From Nocardia sp. NBC_01503 (GTDB lineage: Bacteria > Actinomycetota > Actinomycetes > Mycobacteriales > Mycobacteriaceae): DNA of 64,000 bases. Under the pieces are notes generated by a model. That model did no database searches. It was not told the DNA's origin and was given only the letters and a program-made list of their open reading frames with translations. Positions 17,302 to 25,583 of this stretch are shown here, one piece after another; positions within the stretch are counted from its first letter, which is position 1, and each line of letters begins with the position of its first letter. The position numbers and the translations under genes were made by a program. The DNA is taken from the NCBI RefSeq assembly GCF_036327755.1, contig NZ_CP109596.1, forward strand, positions 3,534,001-3,598,000, written 5' to 3'.

Positions 17302-18057
17302 ATGGCTGTGGAAGTAGTCGCAGTCGTCCCGTCGGATTCGGCTGATGAGGACTTACTGCGATTCCAGGATGCGTCGTCGGGGTGCACCTTCTGGGTCGGC
17401 ACGCCGCATGCGCACCCGGGCCTGTGGCGCCGGAACATCATGGGCGCGTTGCGTGCGTATCGACGTTATGGCGTGGATCCCGCTCTGGAATACGACAAGA
17501 CGGTGGACGGACATTCGAGCGCGCTGTTCGTGGCCGCCATCGATCCCTTCGGTGATGTGGTGGCGGGTCTGCGCGTGCAGGGTCCCTACGCGCATGTCGA
17601 CGAGGTCAACGCATTGCACGCCTGGGGCGGTCGTCCGGGTGAATCGGCCCTGCGTAAGCGGGTCGCCGACCGGATTCCCGAGGGTGTCGTCGAGGTCAAG
17701 GCGGTCTGGGCCGATCGCGGTCTGGACCGTGCGCAACGCCGTGCGCTGGGCGCGGCCCTGGATCGCTGCGTCGTTCATGTCACCACCCTGCTCGGCGCTC
17801 GCTACGGTTTCGTCACCGCCGGTGAGCATGCCGCGGAGGGTTATCGCACCAGTGGCGCGCGCTCGGATTGGTGGATTCCGGCCGTGCCGTACCCCGATGA
17901 TCGCTACCGGACCGTCCCGCTCTGGTGGGATATGCGGACCTATCGATCGGTCGCCGCCGAGTCGCAGCTGGCCTTGATCGATGCGGAACAGATTGCACTC
18001 TCGGACGGTCGCAGCATGCTGTCGGCCGACCTGACCGGCACCGGAGGACTCGGCTGA
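17302..18057 (+). CDS. Unassigned protein, possibly GNAT-like acyltransferase
   Basis: A 251-residue soluble protein. The segment ALFVAAIDPFGDVVAGLRVQGPY looks like the beta4/P-loop core of GNAT or autoinducer-synthase-like acyltransferases. VEVKAVWADRGLDRAQRRALGAALDRC followed by GARYGFVTAGEHAAEGYRTSGA has the helix-strand order of that fold. The assignment is by pattern only. It lies 2 bp upstream of the E1-nitroreductase fusion gene and so is surely co-transcribed with it. ATG 17302 follows GGAGTAGGA. What it acylates, if anything, is unknown; the partner enzymes suggest a small-molecule or peptide modification pathway. Confidence 0.6.
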   Translation: MAVEVVAVVPSDSADEDLLRFQDASSGCTFWVGTPHAHPGLWRRNIMGALRAYRRYGVDPALEYDKTVDGHSSALFVAAIDPFGDVVAGLRVQGPYAHVDEVNALHAWGGRPGESALRKRVADRIPEGVVEVKAVWADRGLDRAQRRALGAALDRCVVHVTTLLGARYGFVTAGEHAAEGYRTSGARSDWWIPAVPYPDDRYRTVPLWWDMRTYRSVAAESQLALIDAEQIALSDGRSMLSADLTGTGGLG

Positions 18058-18059
18058 CA

Positions 18060-20222
18060 ATGAATTCCGACAATAACGCGGCCGGAGAATATCGACCGCT
18101 GTTTCTCGATGAATCCGATCCGGAGGATGCGCGCCGGTTATCAGAATTACGCGCGCAGAATGGCATCGAATTCACTGATCTTCGGGATTTGCTGCGTGCC
18201 GAATTCAATGATCTTGTAGCCCCGCCGGAATTGTCCGAAGGACCGGAATCCGATCGCTGGATATATTATCCGTGGCGGAAATCCGCGGTAGCGCTACCCG
18301 GACCGGAATTGCTGCGAACTGTCCGGCTGGACCGCAATCGCAACAAGCTCACCCGCGCCGAACAAGAAAAACTGACAAATCAGACAATTGGGGTGGTTGG
18401 GCAGAGCGTCGGCCACGCCATCGCGCACACCCTCGCGATGGAGGGCATCTGCGGGCGGATAAAGCTCGCTGATTTCGACACCATCGAACTCGCCAACCTC
18501 AATCGCATTCCCGGCTCACTCTTCGATATCGGCGTCAACAAGGCCGTGGTCACCGCCCGCCGCATTGCCGAGATCGACCCATACCTCCCGGTGGAGATCT
18601 ACACCGCCGGACTCACCGACGAGAACGTCGACGACTTCTTCGCGGACCTCACCCTGGTGGTCGAGGAGTGCGACTCCCTCGATATCAAACTCGCCGTGCG
18701 CGAAGCCGCCAAGAAGTACGGCATCCCGCTGCTCATGGAGACCAGCGATCGCGGCCTGCTCGATATCGAACGCTACGACCTGGAACCGGAGCGGGAGCCC
18801 TTCCACGGCCTACTAGGCGGGGCCACGCGCGCCGACCTACGCGGCCTCACCACCCGTGAGAAGGCGCCCTATGTGGTCCGAATCCTGGACGCGCACGGCC
18901 TCTCCGATCGCTTCGCCGCCAGCCTGGTGGAGATCGATCAGACCCTGGACAGCTGGCCGCAGCTCGCCGGTGACGTACAGCTCGGCGGTGCGACGGTGGC
19001 CGCCGCGGTGCGCCGCATCGGCCTCGGCGGCGAACTGCCCTCCGGCCGCACCCGCGTCGATCTGACCGCCTGCCTGGACGCGATCGTCGAACCTGACCCG
19101 GTCGACGAACTGCGGTGGCCCGCCGATCTCGCGATCGAGCCGGAGCCGAGCACCGAGGCGCGGGCGGTTATGGCCGCCGCGCAGCTCGCGCCCTCGGGCG
19201 GCAATGTGCAGCCCTGGTCGCTGCGCGAGGAGAACGCGGCAGTCGTCATCGAGCTGGATATCGAGCGCAGCTCCGGAATGGATATCGGCTTCCGCGGTAG
19301 CGCGGTGGCCGTCGGCGCGGCGCTGTACAACGCGCGGGCCGCCGCGGCCGCACACGGGGTGCTCGGCGAGGCCGACCTCTATACCGGTGGCACCGGACGG
19401 CACAGTCGCACCGCACCCCTCACCGCCGTCCTGCAGTTGAGTGATTGGAGCGAGCCGGAATTGGCCCGCGACTACCCTGATCTGCTCGACCGCGTCACCA
19501 ACCGCAATCTCGGCACCGGTGAACCCATCGACCCGGCCGTGCTGGACACCCTCGCCACCACCGCGGCCAAGGCCGGCGGTGGCCTGCGCTGGATCACCGA
19601 CGCCGATGATCTCGCGACCGCCGCGACGCTGCTGGCCGCCTCCGATACCGCCCGCTATCTGACCCCGGTGTTGCACGCGGAGATGTTCTCCGAATTGCGC
19701 TGGCCCACCGATGATCTGCGCGCCGGCCTGGATCTGCGCACCATGGAGCTGGCCCCGGACGAGCTGGCCAAGCTCGATATCGGCGGCCGTGCCGATGTCA
19801 TGGACCGAATCCGGGAGTGGAACGGCGGTGTCGCGCTCGGCGAGTACACCCGCGATCGCGTGCTGTCCGCCTCCGCGGTGGTCGCGGTGACCTTCCCCGC
19901 CCCGCCCATCGGCGACGCCGAGGAGCTGGCCGCCTACGCCCGCGGCGGTGAGACCCTGCAGCGGGTGTGGATCGAGGCGCAGCGGCACGGCCTCGCGGTG
20001 CAGCCGGTGTCTCCGGTGTTCCTGTACGCCCGACAGACCGGGGACTTGAGCACGGTTTCCCCGGAGTTCGCCGATACACTAACGTCACTTCAAGGCCGTT
20101 TCCTGGACCTGTTGGGAGTGCCCGAGCACGAGACCGTGGCGTTGGTACTTCGCCTGAGCTATGCGGCGGAGGTCACGGCGAGAAGTCGGCGGCTTCCGAT
20201 ACCGGGTGCGGGAACTCGCTGA
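18060..20222 (+). CDS. moeY: E1-like (ThiF/MoeB) adenylyltransferase fused to nitroreductase, MoeY type
   Basis: A 720-residue two-part protein. The first part (about residues 100-270) is an E1-like domain: GVVGQSVGHAIAHTLAMEG is the nucleotide loop, LADFDTIELANLNR the Asp and Arg finger, and NKAVVTARRIAEIDP the conserved Lys region. The zinc CxxC pairs of MoeB are absent. The second part (from about 360) is a nitroreductase-like flavoprotein with APSGGNVQPWSL and a split C-terminal half. Length and layout match M. tuberculosis Rv1355c (called MoeY), and, as there, the next gene is a GAF-GGDEF-EAL protein. The molybdopterin role implied by the name is unproven. Confidence 0.82.
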   Translation: MNSDNNAAGEYRPLFLDESDPEDARRLSELRAQNGIEFTDLRDLLRAEFNDLVAPPELSEGPESDRWIYYPWRKSAVALPGPELLRTVRLDRNRNKLTRAEQEKLTNQTIGVVGQSVGHAIAHTLAMEGICGRIKLADFDTIELANLNRIPGSLFDIGVNKAVVTARRIAEIDPYLPVEIYTAGLTDENVDDFFADLTLVVEECDSLDIKLAVREAAKKYGIPLLMETSDRGLLDIERYDLEPEREPFHGLLGGATRADLRGLTTREKAPYVVRILDAHGLSDRFAASLVEIDQTLDSWPQLAGDVQLGGATVAAAVRRIGLGGELPSGRTRVDLTACLDAIVEPDPVDELRWPADLAIEPEPSTEARAVMAAAQLAPSGGNVQPWSLREENAAVVIELDIERSSGMDIGFRGSAVAVGAALYNARAAAAAHGVLGEADLYTGGTGRHSRTAPLTAVLQLSDWSEPELARDYPDLLDRVTNRNLGTGEPIDPAVLDTLATTAAKAGGGLRWITDADDLATAATLLAASDTARYLTPVLHAEMFSELRWPTDDLRAGLDLRTMELAPDELAKLDIGGRADVMDRIREWNGGVALGEYTRDRVLSASAVVAVTFPAPPIGDAEELAAYARGGETLQRVWIEAQRHGLAVQPVSPVFLYARQTGDLSTVSPEFADTLTSLQGRFLDLLGVPEHETVALVLRLSYAAEVTARSRRLPIPGAGTR

Positions 20223-20238
20223 TGGGATCGGAGACAAG

Positions 20239-22104
20239 GTGCCTCGGCAGACGCTCGACTCACTGGTAACCCAGGTTGCCTCCGAGTTGATGGGTGTCGA
20301 CGCCACCACGATGGTGGCGGCGAGTGAGCGCGTGCTGTCCTGGCTCGTCGACCACTTCGACGTGGACTTCAGCTATCTGCGGCATACCGATAGGGAGCGG
20401 CGCGCCTCGGTGCTCATCGCGGAGTGGCCGCGGCGCGCGGTCACCATCGCACCGGATCCGCTGCGGGTCACCTACTTCGATCGCGCGGATTCGGTCTTCG
20501 CCAAACTGGAGAACGCCACCGAACCGCTCATCGTGCGCCCGATTCCCGAGCACGCGGATTATCAGCACACGATTCACCTGTCCTCCGGGATTCCGACGGT
20601 CTCCATGGCGGCGGTGCCGCTGGTGTCGCGCGGCGAGTCGACCGGGGTGCTCGGCTTCGTCAAAGAGGGCGATCGTGAGTGGAGTACCCGGGAATTGAAC
20701 GTGCTCAAGGCGATTGCCGCGCTCTTCGCCCAGTTGCAGGCGCGCGTGGTGGCCGAGGAGCGGCTGCGCTATATCGCCATGCATGACGATCTGACCGGCC
20801 TGGCGAACCGTCGCGCACTGCTCGAGCATATGGAGGAGCGGCTGCGGGCGGGCAGTCCGGGGCCGGTGGCGGCGTTCTTCCTGGATCTGGATCGGCTCAA
20901 GGCGCTCAATGACTTCCTCGGGCATACCGCCGGGGACAACTTCATTCGCACACTGGCCACCCGCTTGCGCGATCACCTCGATCCCAATGATGTGATCGCC
21001 CGGCTCGGCGGCGACGAGTTCGTCATCGTTCCGGCCAAGCCGATGGATGCCAGCGCGGCCGATCTCGAGGCGACCCGGATTCAACAGCTCATCGCGCGGC
21101 GGGTCACCGTCGGCGGCGAGACCGTCAGCCGTGGCGCGAGTGTCGGTGTGGCCGTTGGCATTCCGGGTGAGACGACGGTCGCCGATGTACTACGCAGGGC
21201 CGATCACGCGCTGCTGTCGGCGAAGTCGAGCGGCGGCAATGGGGTCGCGGTCTTCACCGATGCCATGCGCGCGCAATTCGAACTTCAGGACGATGTCGAG
21301 CTGAATCTGCGCGGCGCGGTCTCCGATGGTTCACTGCTGCTGCACTATCAGCCGGAGGTGGATCTGCGCACCGGCCGGGTCGTGGCCCTGGAAGCGCTGG
21401 TGCGCTGGCAGCATCCGACGCGCGGATTGCTACCGCCCGGTGCCTTCGTGGGTGTCGCGGAGGCCACCAATCTCGCGGGTGAACTGGGCCGCTGGGTGAT
21501 TCGCTCGGCGTGTGAGCAGTTCGCGCAGTGGCGCAGGCGCGGACTGGCCTCCAGTGTGGTGATCCGGATCAATGTGTCCCCGGTGCAGCTGGTCAGCCTG
21601 GACTTCGTGGAGACCATGGAGGGGATTCTGCGCCGTTTCGGTATCGACGGCTCCTCGGTCTGTCTGGAAATCACCGAGCATGTGGTGGTGCAGGATCTGG
21701 CGCGGACCCAGGTGACGCTGCGTGGGCTCAAGCGCATGGGTGTGCAGATCGCCATCGACGATTTCGGTACCGGTTACTCCTCGCTATCGCATCTGAAGGC
21801 GCTGCCGGTGGACGCGGTGAAGATCGACCGCGGTTTCGTACAGCGCCTGGGCGCCAGTGCCGATGATCTCGCGATTGTGAAATCCATTGTGGGACTGGCC
21901 GGTTCATTCGGTCTCGGGGTGGTCGGCGAGGGTGTGGAGACCACCGTCGCAGCCCGTACCCTGGTGGCGCTGGGCTGCTATCGCGCACAGGGTTTCCTGA
22001 TCGCGCGGCCGATGCCCGCCGAAGAGGTGGAGACGCATCTGGCGGCCGGGCGGATAGCCCTCGACCTGGACCTACCCGGAACCGGGCGGTCTGTAACCCC
22101 CTAG
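20239..22104 (+). CDS. GAF-GGDEF-EAL c-di-GMP turnover protein
   Basis: A 621-residue cytoplasmic protein. The GAF-like domain lies at about residues 10-170, then GGDEF with RLGGDEF intact (DLTGLANRRALLEHM, FLDLDRLKALNDFLGH), then EAL (ALEALVRWQHP for the EAL site, DDFGTGYSSLSHL loop, EGVET). Both cyclase and phosphodiesterase activity are chemically possible. It resembles M. tuberculosis Rv1354c (about 623 residues), which is bifunctional. GTG 20239 gives this length; ATG 20161 and GTG 20206 would overlap moeY. The gap to moeY is 16 bp, so one operon. Confidence 0.9.
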   Translation: MPRQTLDSLVTQVASELMGVDATTMVAASERVLSWLVDHFDVDFSYLRHTDRERRASVLIAEWPRRAVTIAPDPLRVTYFDRADSVFAKLENATEPLIVRPIPEHADYQHTIHLSSGIPTVSMAAVPLVSRGESTGVLGFVKEGDREWSTRELNVLKAIAALFAQLQARVVAEERLRYIAMHDDLTGLANRRALLEHMEERLRAGSPGPVAAFFLDLDRLKALNDFLGHTAGDNFIRTLATRLRDHLDPNDVIARLGGDEFVIVPAKPMDASAADLEATRIQQLIARRVTVGGETVSRGASVGVAVGIPGETTVADVLRRADHALLSAKSSGGNGVAVFTDAMRAQFELQDDVELNLRGAVSDGSLLLHYQPEVDLRTGRVVALEALVRWQHPTRGLLPPGAFVGVAEATNLAGELGRWVIRSACEQFAQWRRRGLASSVVIRINVSPVQLVSLDFVETMEGILRRFGIDGSSVCLEITEHVVVQDLARTQVTLRGLKRMGVQIAIDDFGTGYSSLSHLKALPVDAVKIDRGFVQRLGASADDLAIVKSIVGLAGSFGLGVVGEGVETTVAARTLVALGCYRAQGFLIARPMPAEEVETHLAAGRIALDLDLPGTGRSVTP

Positions 22105-22192
22105 AAGTATGGGGCCGATTGGGGGGTTGCATTGCTCGCGATGGAGTTTGACCGCGTAGTAGGTTCGGTGGACAAATGGGGCAATCAAAGGG

Positions 22193-23143
22193 ATGTGGAC
22201 CGGCGTGCGAACCTTCAGCAGTAGGAAGACTCTGATCACCGGAGCCGCCAGCGGGATCGGGCGCGCCACCGCACTGGCCGCCGCCCGTAGAGGCGCGCGA
22301 CTGGTGCTCACCGATGTGAACTCCGACGGCCTCGATGCGACGGTCGCCGATATCCGTGCCGCGGGCGGGGTGGTGGACTACGCCCAGGCCATGGATGTCA
22401 GCGATTACGACGCCGTCACCGCCTTCGCCGAAAAGGTGCACGAGCAGGTCGGTTCGCTCGATGTGGTGATGAACGTGGCCGGGATCTCCACCTGGGGCAC
22501 GGTCGAGAATCTGGAGCACAAGCACTGGAAGCGCCTGGTGGATGTGAACCTGATGGGGCCCATCCACATCATCGAGAACTTCATCCCGCCGATGATCGCC
22601 GCCGGAAACGGTGGCGCGCTGGTGAATGTCTCGTCGGCGGCCGGGCTGATGGCCTTCCCGTGGCATGCGGCCTACAGCGCCAGCAAGTTCGGGCTGCGCG
22701 GAGTCTCCGAGGTGCTGCGGTTCGATCTGGAGCGGCACCGGATCACGGTGCATCTGGTGGTGCCGGGTGCGGTGGACACACCGCTGGTGCAGACCGTGGA
22801 TGTGGTCGGCGTGGATCGTGACGATCCGCGAATTCAGGCGTGGATCAAGCGATTCCGGCGGCATGCCAAGAAGCCGGAGGAGGTGGCGGAGTCGATCCTG
22901 CGCGGGGTCGAGAAGGGGCGCTACCTGATTCACACCCAGTTCGATATCCGCTTCGGCTACTGGTGGGTGCGCAAGTTCGCCTGGCCGTACGAGTTCGCCA
23001 TGCGCCGCGCCAATGCCCTGTTCACCACATTCCTGCCCCGTGAGCAGCGGCAATCGCCCGCCGCGCTGAAGGCCGGCGGCGCGGTTACGCCGGTGGCCAC
23101 CTCGGAGACATCCGCGCCGGAACGTGTCCTGCCGGACGCCTGA
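22193..23143 (+). CDS. Short-chain dehydrogenase/reductase (SDR)
   Basis: A 316-residue classical SDR. TGAASGIG is the NAD(P)-binding loop, NVAGIS and NVSSAAG follow, and YSASKFG gives catalytic Tyr and Lys. The C-terminal extension of about 50 residues has an amphipathic or hydrophobic stretch (YWWVRKFAWPYEFAMRRANALFTTFLP) that may attach it to the membrane, as in lipid-acting SDRs. ATG 22193 has AAAGGG just upstream; GTG 22205 is an alternative. A palindromic repeat follows the stop after 6 bp. Substrate unknown. Confidence 0.88.
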   Translation: MWTGVRTFSSRKTLITGAASGIGRATALAAARRGARLVLTDVNSDGLDATVADIRAAGGVVDYAQAMDVSDYDAVTAFAEKVHEQVGSLDVVMNVAGISTWGTVENLEHKHWKRLVDVNLMGPIHIIENFIPPMIAAGNGGALVNVSSAAGLMAFPWHAAYSASKFGLRGVSEVLRFDLERHRITVHLVVPGAVDTPLVQTVDVVGVDRDDPRIQAWIKRFRRHAKKPEEVAESILRGVEKGRYLIHTQFDIRFGYWWVRKFAWPYEFAMRRANALFTTFLPREQRQSPAALKAGGAVTPVATSETSAPERVLPDA

Positions 23144-23149
23144 CCGCCC

Positions 23150-23240
23150 CGTCATCCCGGCGCGTTTTCGGCCGGGATCCATACGCCGCCGCGGATCGGC
23201 TGATCGGGTGGATCCCGGCCAAAAGCATGCCGGGATGACG
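23150..23240. repeat. Palindromic intergenic repeat, copy A (complete)
   Basis: Two 31-bp arms (23150-23180 and 23210-23240) are inverted copies with about 26 of 31 positions matching. They start CGTCATCCCGGC and end GGCCGGGATCC, around a 29-bp centre. Each arm is itself a hairpin (ATCCCGGC/GCCGGGAT). It lies between the convergent SDR and SoxR genes, where it can act as a two-way terminator. Four further copies are in this window. Confidence 0.85.
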
Positions 23241-23254
23241 AAGGGGACTGGAGC

Positions 23255-23770
23255 TCAAGACGTCTCGGCCAGAGGTATAGCGCAGCCGGTCTCGGTTTTG
23301 CCGCAGTTCTCCGCGGCGTGCACGTCCAGGACGCGTGCGCCCGGTCCCTCATCGCCGAGATGGTCGTGCGCGTTCACGATTTTGCAGGTGCCCAGGGACA
23401 AGCAGCCGCAGCCGATACATCCGGTCAGGCTGTCGCGCAGGCGAATCAGCTGTTCTATGCGCTCGTCCAGGTCCGAGCGCCAGGCGGTGGACAGCGCCTC
23501 CCAATCTCGGCGGGTGGGGTTGCGGCCGTCGGGGAGATTGTCCAGGGCCTGGCGGATCTCGCCGAGCGGAATTCCGACACGCTGTGAGATGCGGATGAAG
23601 GCCACTCGGCGCAGGGTTTCCCGGGGGTAGCGGCGCTGGTTGCCGCTGGTTCGGCGGGCTGTGATCAAGCCCTCACGTTCGTAGAAATGCAAGGCGGACA
23701 CCGAAACTCCGGCACGTTGTGCCAGCTGGCCGGGTGTCAGTTCCTTGGCCTGCCAGGGCGCGGTCTGCAT
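23255..23770 (-). CDS. soxR: SoxR-type redox-sensing MerR regulator
   Basis: A 171-residue MerR-family regulator. The N-terminal winged helix is LTPGQLAQRAGVSVSALHFYEREGLI with TSGNQRRYPRETLRR. A dimerisation helix follows, then CIGCGCLSLGTC, the CxxCxCx5C [2Fe-2S] motif of SoxR. The C-terminus is about 20 residues longer than in E. coli and holds one more Cys. In actinomycetes SoxR responds to redox-active metabolites rather than superoxide. It is divergent from arcA, and a SoxR-box-like sequence lies between the two. Confidence 0.92.
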   Translation of the reverse strand: MQTAPWQAKELTPGQLAQRAGVSVSALHFYEREGLITARRTSGNQRRYPRETLRRVAFIRISQRVGIPLGEIRQALDNLPDGRNPTRRDWEALSTAWRSDLDERIEQLIRLRDSLTGCIGCGCLSLGTCKIVNAHDHLGDEGPGARVLDVHAAENCGKTETGCAIPLAETS

Positions 23771-23771
23771 A

Positions 23772-23789
23772 CCTGAAGGTTAGTCGAGG
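23772..23789. promoter_or_regulatory. SoxR-box-like operator
   Basis: CCTGAAGGTTAGTCGAGG is 18 bp, like the known box CCTCAAGTTAACTTGAGG, and agrees at roughly two thirds of positions including both CCT/AGG ends. It begins 2 bp upstream of the soxR ATG and lies 57 bp before arcA. MerR-type sites sit in the spacer of the regulated promoter; here either soxR itself or arcA could be the target. I could not fix flanking -35/-10 boxes. Confidence 0.45.
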
Positions 23790-23845
23790 TTTTTCCCGGG
23801 CGCGAATTGCATGCCATCTCCGCTGCGGGGAACTACCGTCAGGAT

Positions 23846-25075
23846 ATGGGAATCAAGGCTGCGCCACCGGCGCGACCGTTCTCCGTCACGTCGGAAGTCG
23901 GCGCATTGCGCACGGTGCTGCTGCACCGCCCGGGCGACGAACTGCGCCGGTTGACCCCGCGCAACAATGACCAACTGCTCTTCGACGCCATCCCGTGGGT
24001 GGAGCGTGCCCAGCAGGAGCACGATCACTTCGCCGGAGTGTTGCGCGAGCGCGGGGTGGAGGTGTTGCTGCTGTCGGATCTGCTCACCGAGACCATCGGA
24101 GTGAGCGGGGCGGCGCGGATACAGGGCATCTCCGGTGCGGTGGACGCGCGCAGGCTCGGGCACGCGCTCGCCGATGAGCTGGCCGCCTATCTGCGCACGG
24201 TGCCCCCCGCCGAGCTGGCGCAGATTCTCATGGCGGGCATGACCTTCGACGAACTGCCGTTCGGACCGGATCACACCTCGCTGGTGGTGCGCATGCATCA
24301 CGGGCACGACTTCGTCATCGATCCGCTGCCGAATCTGCTGTTCACCAGGGATTCGTCGTTCTGGGTCGGACCGCGGGTGGCGATCACCTCGCTGGCTCTG
24401 CCCGCGCGGGCGCGCGAGACCTCGCTGACCGATCTCATCTACGCCTTCCATCCGCGTTTCCTGGGCGTGCGGCGGGCGTACGAATCGCACACCGCGCCGA
24501 TCGAGGGCGGGGATGTGCTGCTGCTGGCCAAGGGGGTGGTGGCGGTCGGGGTCGGTGAGCGCACCACGCCGGCGGGCGCGGAAGCGTTGGCGCGCAGTCT
24601 CTTCGAGGATGATCTGGCGCATACCGTGCTGGCGGTGCCGATCGCGCAGAACCGCGCCACCATGCATCTGGACACCGTCTGCACCATGGTCGACGTCGAT
24701 GCCATGGTGATGTACCCGAATATGCAGGATTCACTGTGCGCGTTCACCATTCGCAAAGAGGTGGACGGCACGGTGACCATGCTCGGTCCGGATCCGTTCC
24801 TGCCCGCGGCGGCGAAGGCCATGGGCATCGGTGAGCTCCGCGTCATCGATACCGGACTGGACGGTGTGGCCGCCGAGCGGGAGCAGTGGGACGATGGCAA
24901 CAACACGCTGGCGCTCGCGCCGGGCGTGGTCGTCGCCTACGAACGCAATGAGATGACCAACGCGCGGCTCGTCGACGCCGGAATCGAGGTGCTACCCATC
25001 CCCGGTTCCGAATTGGGTTCCGGCCGAGGCGGTCCGCGCTGCCTGTCCTGCCCGCTGTCGCGTGACGAGGTGTGA
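23846..25075 (+). CDS. arcA: Arginine deiminase
   Basis: A 409-residue arginine deiminase (arginine to citrulline plus ammonia), cytoplasmic. The family motifs are in order: [44 protein letters not shown] (substrate Asp), [18 protein letters not shown] (His) and the C-terminal [12 protein letters not shown] with the catalytic Cys. Length is normal. No arcB, arcC or arginine/ornithine antiporter gene lies near, so only the deiminase step is encoded here; the same isolated arcA is found in M. tuberculosis (Rv1001). ATG 23846 was chosen since upstream sequence is unlike the family. Confidence 0.95.
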   Translation: MGIKAAPPARPFSVTSEVGALRTVLLHRPGDELRRLTPRNNDQLLFDAIPWVERAQQEHDHFAGVLRERGVEVLLLSDLLTETIGVSGAARIQGISGAVDARRLGHALADELAAYLRTVPPAELAQILMAGMTFDELPFGPDHTSLVVRMHHGHDFVIDPLPNLLFTRDSSFWVGPRVAITSLALPARARETSLTDLIYAFHPRFLGVRRAYESHTAPIEGGDVLLLAKGVVAVGVGERTTPAGAEALARSLFEDDLAHTVLAVPIAQNRATMHLDTVCTMVDVDAMVMYPNMQDSLCAFTIRKEVDGTVTMLGPDPFLPAAAKAMGIGELRVIDTGLDGVAAEREQWDDGNNTLALAPGVVVAYERNEMTNARLVDAGIEVLPIPGSELGSGRGGPRCLSCPLSRDEV

Positions 25076-25081
25076 AAAATC

Positions 25082-25450
25082 ATGCTCGACATACCGGTCG
25101 ACCACCACTCGGCGGTGCCGCCCTACGAACAGTTGCGGCAGGGCATCGTGGCGCGCGTGCGCTCCGGTGAACTGGCCGCCGGAACCAAGATCCCCACCGT
25201 CCGAGCTCTCGCCGCCCAACTCAAACTCGCACCCAATACGGTGGCCCGGGCCTACCGTGAACTCGAACAGGACGGCGTCCTCGAAACCCGAGGCCGCCTG
25301 GGCTCCTTCATAGCCTCCTCCGGCGATCCGACCCGCGACGTGGCCGGCCGTGCCGCCACGGAGTACGTGGCGGTGATCAGGCGACTGGGACTCGACGACG
25401 AAACCGCCGTGCGCTATCTACGCGCCGCGCTGGGCGAAGCGCGACCCTGA
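25082..25450 (+). CDS. GntR-family regulator, YtrA subfamily
   Basis: A 122-residue protein consisting of a GntR winged helix (PPYEQLRQGIVARVRSGELAAGTKIPTVRALAAQLKLAPNTVARAYRELEQDGVLETRGRLGSFIA) and a short two-helix tail of about 45 residues, the YtrA layout. There is no large ligand domain. It starts 6 bp after the arcA stop and is probably co-transcribed with it. YtrA types usually control ABC transporter genes; none is adjacent, so its targets are elsewhere or it acts on its own operon. Confidence 0.9.
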   Translation: MLDIPVDHHSAVPPYEQLRQGIVARVRSGELAAGTKIPTVRALAAQLKLAPNTVARAYRELEQDGVLETRGRLGSFIASSGDPTRDVAGRAATEYVAVIRRLGLDDETAVRYLRAALGEARP

Positions 25451-25583
25451 AATCCGCGCGTGGCATGGTGAGCGAGGGTGTCCCTCGGCGAATCCCGGCT
25501 GCGCCCTGAGGGTTCGGCTCCCGCCTCGCCTTCCCTTCGGAGGTTTGGGGGCGTAGCACCCAAGACCTCACGTCAGCGGACCC

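Noticed and set aside
18060..20222. Classification as a true MoeB/molybdopterin enzyme
   Set aside because: Zinc-binding CxxC pairs are absent, the protein is fused to a nitroreductase domain, and no other molybdopterin gene is in the window.
21728..23182. Minus-strand open frame of about 480 codons
   Set aside because: Antisense to the EAL domain and the SDR gene; composition typical of a shadow frame.
23150..23240. Palindromic repeat as part of a CRISPR array
   Set aside because: Copies are dispersed over tens of kb, are inverted-arm elements without regular spacers, and no cas gene is present.
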